Shown: positions 59,340 to 64,000 of the stretch, one piece after another
Numbering within the stretch: position 1 is the first letter of the stretch
Layout: each line of letters begins with the position of its first letter
Source of the DNA: Echinometra lucunter
Taxonomy: Eukaryota; Echinodermata; Echinoidea; Camarodonta; Echinometridae
Direction: 5' to 3'
DNA length: 64,000 nucleotides
NCBI GenBank assembly: GCA_029962745.1
Contig: CM057169.1
Location: forward strand, 17,004,057 to 17,068,056
Position numbers and translations under genes: made by a program
Notes under the pieces: model-generated
Databases searched by the model: none
Told to the model about the DNA's origin: nothing
What the model saw: only the letters and a program-made list of their open reading frames with translations

Positions 59340-60467
59340 CCTAGCATACACTCTTTGTAGCCTGTGTAGATTGCAGAAAAATTCTGCGGGACTCATATAT
59401 GTACCGTATAAATGAAAAACTTAAAAAGATATTAGTTATGGGAGGGTCAGCAAACACCAAATATTTGTGTCAGGTTACATCATCGGTATGTTTCTGTGTG
59501 TCTTATACACTTTGCGACCATTCTAAATGAAGAAGCTAAACTCTTTATCATGCAAAATCATGTAATGGATAATGACAATAATAGTAATTCTGTTACAACA
59601 TGTATATCAATATATTCTTTTGCACTGTGATGTAACAGAGCTCCCAACAATGCTACTGCATAGACATACATGTACTACAAACACAACTAATCAAAAGTTT
59701 CTGAAAAGGTGAGTCTTCTACAAAACTTTGAAGACAGCAACAGATGGGGCTTTTCTTATTTCAAGTAGCGGTTTATTCCAAAGTTTTGGAGCAGCTTGTC
59801 CTATGCACTTTGTAAGTTAAGTGCATATGAATGTGATTTAAATTATATCATTTCAGACAAGTAATTAGGAGCTTGGCCATTCAGTGCTTTGTAAACATGC
59901 AATTTTCTGCTTTATTGGCAACTAATGTAACTTAATCAAAACTGGTATGAATGGGAAAATTATGAGGAACTGGACACAAGTCTGGCACATGCATTCTAAA
60001 CATGCTGCGGTTTGTTTATCTGTGAATCAGGCAAGCCAAACAATAATCAAGCATATTGTTAATAAGTGATGAAATTCTTTGTGATGAATCCACTGACATG
60101 CTGTGCGGACTGCATTAATACTTCCCCAAAATTTCAATATTATATTACCAAGGTTTATATACTGTAATTGAGTACTACAAACAGATTTTTGCGAAGGTGT
60201 CTAACAAAATTAATAATGAAATTCTAATGCCTGAAGTTATCCTAAGAAATAACATATAATTCTGTAACTCTCCGTATAATCTTATAAAAAATCATTTTAG
60301 TATAATGTAGTTTTAGCTATGCAATTTCTTATTTACATCATACATGTTTTTGAGTTCTTATTAGGAATTTGTCTGTGTAACACATTGTATCTGATCTGCT
60401 GACAAATTTTCTTTCCTTTTTCATCTTTACTCTTTCTTTCTTTTCTGTTTTTGTTGTTTTGGTTTTT

Positions 60468-60632
60468 ATGCCTCCGCTGGAGGCATAATGTTTTCAGGTT
60501 GTCCGTCCGTCCGTCCGTCCGTCCGTCCGTCCGTGCTCCTAATATATTTCCCATAATTAAAGGTGATATATTTCTGATCTGGCAAAGGCAGAGGCATAAA
60601 TTTCAAGGGCGCGCGGTCTAGGGTTCGTCTAG
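60468..60632. repeat. Short copy of the GTCCGTCC interspersed element
   Basis: ATGCCTCCGCTGGAGGCATA hairpin, seven or more GTCC units, then the family's tail GGCAGAGGCATAAATTTC, followed by a T-run. The internal 150-bp units are absent. Confidence 0.75.
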
Positions 60633-61879
60633 TTTTTTTTTTTTTTTCTGATTCTTCTTCTTCTTCTTCTTTCAGAATGGTAACTTTATGTCATCTATGA
60701 AAATATAGAAAGCAGAGACTCTTGAAATGTGTGAGAAGTTTCTTAACAAGAGGGGGGTTTTCTTTTAGATAAAAAGGCAAATGGCATTCAGAATATTCAG
60801 TATGTGGGTTTGAGCTCATAGCATCATTTTGAGATGCATATTACCATTATGAATAATGCATATGAAGAACGATGGCATTCTCCTGCAATCGTATGCCACT
60901 AAGTCACTCCACAAAGAACAGCCTCATTGTATGCTAAGCATAAGGAACTTCTTTCCACTTCCACAGAGTTTACATGCAGTGTGTGTGAGAGAGTAGGCAG
61001 TACACATTGAATGACTGAAGGCTTTTATTTCACAAAATATGACGACAAGACACTTTTGTGCATAACTGTATGAGCTGAAATTTTCAGCGTGGCTTAATTT
61101 TTGCTAATTTTGTGATTATGTTCCGGCTAAAATTTCCACTTAATAAATGCCTGTATTTAAGAACAGGAACATCAATCAAACGTGAAAATAATAACTTGCT
61201 AATATTTTAACATCATCTTAAGTCTCTAAAATATCTCTAGACTAAAATGTTGGCTTATATAGTATATACAGTATGATAAACTTGTTCATTGATGTCCTTA
61301 AACGAAATTGTATCTTTTTATATATGTACTGTGATTTTGCAAAGCCATTTGGGCATTCTTTTGAAAATATGAAATATTTTTATGTTGAAGTGATGCATTT
61401 ATGATGATATAAAGTACTTTATACAATATACAGCTTGTCTGTTTCATGTATTTTCCTTGTGTTATTTTGTTAAATGTTAATTGTGTGTGACAAGTTTTCA
61501 GTAACCGAATAACCATCGCATATCACATCATACACCCCCTCACAGAAGACAAAAATGAGATATTGGTTTATTTTACCTGACTGCTAAGAAAGAATGCATG
61601 CCTTGTAAGGCATAGGAGCAACAGATTTAATTCCTCTCCGAGGGACCTGGTAATGAGGATTAATATCTTACCAAAGGGCACTAGCACATCGACTTGGTTT
61701 AAAACCCAGGTCACCAGATTACGAGACCAGTGCTCTACTAACTGAAATATCGGGCTGTCTCTAAACCATGTAAACTGATTGTCATCAAGATTTAACCTAC
61801 ATTTTAGCATATATGAAAAATGCAAAATGAGAAAAATGATTAATTCTATCTTATTCGGGAACAAAACCCCCTGTGCCCC

Positions 61880-62847
61880 CAGGCGCGGATCCAGGGGGGG
61901 GCAAGCGGACCTTGCCCCATGCCCCCCCCCCCAAAAAAAAAGGCGAGAGAAGGAAAAGAGGAGAAAGAGATGGGGGGGGGGGCGAAAAGGCCTTGCCTCC
62001 CAGGCTGTTGCTCTACCCCCCGAAAATAATTAATATCTCCTTGAATATTGATTGTGCCCACCCCGACCTGCAAGAATAAAACCCAGTTTATGTACCAATC
62101 ATCGTTAAAAGAAAAGTTTTTTCTTTATTATTTTTGCGAGCTCGCCAAAAAAGAATCAACATCACTTTAAGTACCCTTCCCGAACTGCAACAATAAAACC
62201 AAGTTTATTTACCAGTTACCATTAAAAGAGAAGTGTATTTTTTCCGCTCTCTCGCTACGCTCGTTCGCTAAAATGGAATTAACATTGTTTTAAACACGAA
62301 TGTGCCCGCCCCCGACCTGCATCAATGGCAATAAAAAACAGTTTATGTACCAAAAATTATCAAAGGAGAATTTTTTATGCTCGCTCCCCTGAAAAGGAAT
62401 TAATATCGCCCTAAACACGACTGTGCGCGTCCCGATCAGGTCCTTCAACAATTTGATAAAACGACGCGGTATGCCAGGTAAAGCACTGCTTACGGCTTAT
62501 GCAAGAGCCGATCAGGATTCACAAGTGTTTAGGGCGGGTTTCGAGGGCGTTAGCGTACATAACCATGCATGGTGACATCAACAGAAACTAAATTTATTCA
62601 TTTCCGAACAAAACATGAAGAAGGAGCCCCTCGACACCATAGGTGCAAATCCACAATTCTACATTTTCTTTCGGAATTTAGAAACTTTAGTCATTATAAT
62701 GCTCTGTATAAACCTAAGAATCTCAGAATGCCCCCCCCCCCCCGAGACCAAATGCCAGATACGCCACTGCATTACGTGCCAATATGTGACTCGCATGATT
62801 TTAAATTTTGCCCCCCCCCCCTCCCAGAAATCCTGGATCAGCGCCTG
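61880..62847. mobile_element. hAT-like element, GC-rich termini
   Basis: Inverted ends CAGGCGCGGATCCAGG / CCTGGATCAGCGCCTG with GTGCCCC repeated on both flanks (7-8 bp). The interior has repeated AATAAAA-x-AGTTTATGTACC units and a CTCTCGCTACGCTCGTTCGC motif. No transposase was recognised. Confidence 0.75.
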
Positions 62848-62939
62848 GTGCCCCCTTCCAACCAAAGACAGCTAATTTTTTGCATTTACACAGCGCATTA
62901 CTTGAACACTTCAATGCGCTTTGAAGTGCTATTAAACTA

Positions 62940-63691
62940 CACTCAACGAAAAAAAAGAAAGTAAACACTTTTTGAAGTTCATATTTTTCATAGAAGACTT
63001 TCATTAAAAAAAAACCCAATGTATTATAATATATCAAATTAAGGGAAGTTTAATGGTCTTTTAACCTGGTAGGTGAGCACAAAGAGAAACTTTACGCATG
63101 AGTCAACACATTTGTTTTTCTCTTCCAAGGTACAAAAGTAGAAATTGCAGAAATGGACACTTTGACATTCATGAGCTATACAGCTGAATAATAATATGCT
63201 GTCATTTCATTTGACTGATAGATTCATGAATTAATTTTAAAAAATCAAATTTAGGGCATTTAATCTTTGTGGTAACGGTAGATTTAATTTAAATTTGTAC
63301 TGAACAGAAGCTTCTTACTATTCATTTTCTTTCGGTTTCTTCTTTGTGGGGGGGGGGGCTGGAAAGAGATATATAGAGCGAAGGCTCAAATATGCAATTT
63401 CAACTCGTCTCCCATTGTGTAAATTTTATCTTTTGGTCCCATTGTTCTGTGGAAAGGCATTTAGAAATGAACGGCAAACTGTCCATTTTGGCGTTTTTTA
63501 CTTTTGTACCTTGGAAGAGAAAAACAAATGTGTTCACTCATGCGTACAGTTTCCGTTTGTACTCATCTACCAGGTTAAAGACTATTAAATTTCCTTTAAT
63601 TTGATATATAATACGTTGATTTTTATGAAAGTCTTATATGAAAAATCTGAACTTTTAAAAACTATTTACTTTCTTTTTTTTTCATTGAGTG
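62940..63691. mobile_element. Tc1/mariner-like fold-back element
   Basis: Ends CACTCAACGAAAAAAAAGAA and TTCTTTTTTTTTCATTGAGTG (within the last 21 bp), flanked by TA. The arms (62940-63160 and 63478-63691) are long imperfect inverted repeats sharing, for example, CTCTTCCAAGGTACAAAAGT. The centre is unique and non-coding. Confidence 0.85.
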
Positions 63692-64000
63692 TATTATTGC
63701 CCCTGATCACTCGATTTCTAGCTTGCTCACGAGTGTGCACCATCTCCACTCCTTTGTGAGCATTCCTTCCACTTTGCACCGTTCACATGCGTACATGCAA
63801 GACAAGGGCAAAGGCAGTCTCGATGGCTTCGAGCAATCCTCACAGGTAACCATTCGCTCTGGGACTCGAACTATGTGATCCACAGTCCGGGGACACATAA
63901 ACTAGATTTTTGTCAGCATTCTCGCCATAATTGTCAGAGAATGAGGCATGAAAATTTGTTCACATGCAGGAAAAGGGGGTGAACATTCTTTTTTTTTAAG

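Larger units (their letters stand above)
56568..61870 (+). repeat. Second copy of the RRAGA 3' flank, expanded by transposons
   Basis: Same order of landmarks as 47908-50650, split by the GTCCGTCC element (56954), a local repeat of about 270 bp, the composite hAT-like element (57905) and a short GTCCGTCC copy (60468). No RRAGA exon precedes it. Divergence is higher than between RRAGA copies A and B. Confidence 0.85.

Overview
The window reads as nuclear DNA of a marine invertebrate deuterostome, most likely an echinoderm and possibly a sea urchin. It is AT-rich, with long introns, GT-AG splice sites and many short DNA transposons, fold-back elements and microsatellites. The octamer ATGTACAT/TACATGTA recurs throughout. 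The 500-base run of N at 34501-35000 is a scaffold gap. The species call is inference; only the gene families and sequence texture are visible.

Layout. Positions 1-25.5 kb show no complete gene. They hold simple repeats, piggyBac-like, hAT-like and Tc1/mariner-like MITEs, fold-back elements and a SANT/Myb-like protein fragment. At 25525-25635 a short, well-formed first coding exon lies on the minus strand; the left 25 kb may be its introns. Head-to-head with it, about 590 bp away, the plus strand carries RRAGA (RagA GTPase, the Rag heterodimer subunit that recruits mTORC1 to lysosomes). RRAGA runs from a tiny first exon (26222) to its stop at 47279. Exons 2-6 occur twice, at 30977-33811 (copy A) and 38344-43925 (copy B), on either side of the N gap. 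Exons 7 and 8 occur once. One complete reading (exon 1, exons 2-6 of copy B, exons 7-8) gives 305 residues with consistent splice phases.

The A/B duplication is best explained as two haplotypes placed end to end in the assembly. The copies meet exactly at the gap. All 17 codon differences found by eye are synonymous. They differ by clean transposon insertions: a TTAA-flanked MITE, a hAT-like element with an 8-bp target duplication, and a GTTTAAAC-rich fold-back. Copy B also has extra partial copies of exon 4.

Downstream of RRAGA there is a decayed second copy of the end of its last exon (about 47815), and its 3' flank (47.9-50.6 kb) is repeated at 56.6-61.9 kb, broken up by transposons. Between these two copies sits an intronless gene (52578-53558) for a 326-residue single-pass membrane protein with an Ig-like ectodomain, a cysteine-rich membrane-proximal part and a short tyrosine-containing tail. 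The right end is dominated by hAT-like and Tc1-like non-autonomous elements.

No rRNA, tRNA, CRISPR or bacterial-type operon was seen. The RagA and Ig-like genes have no visible functional link.
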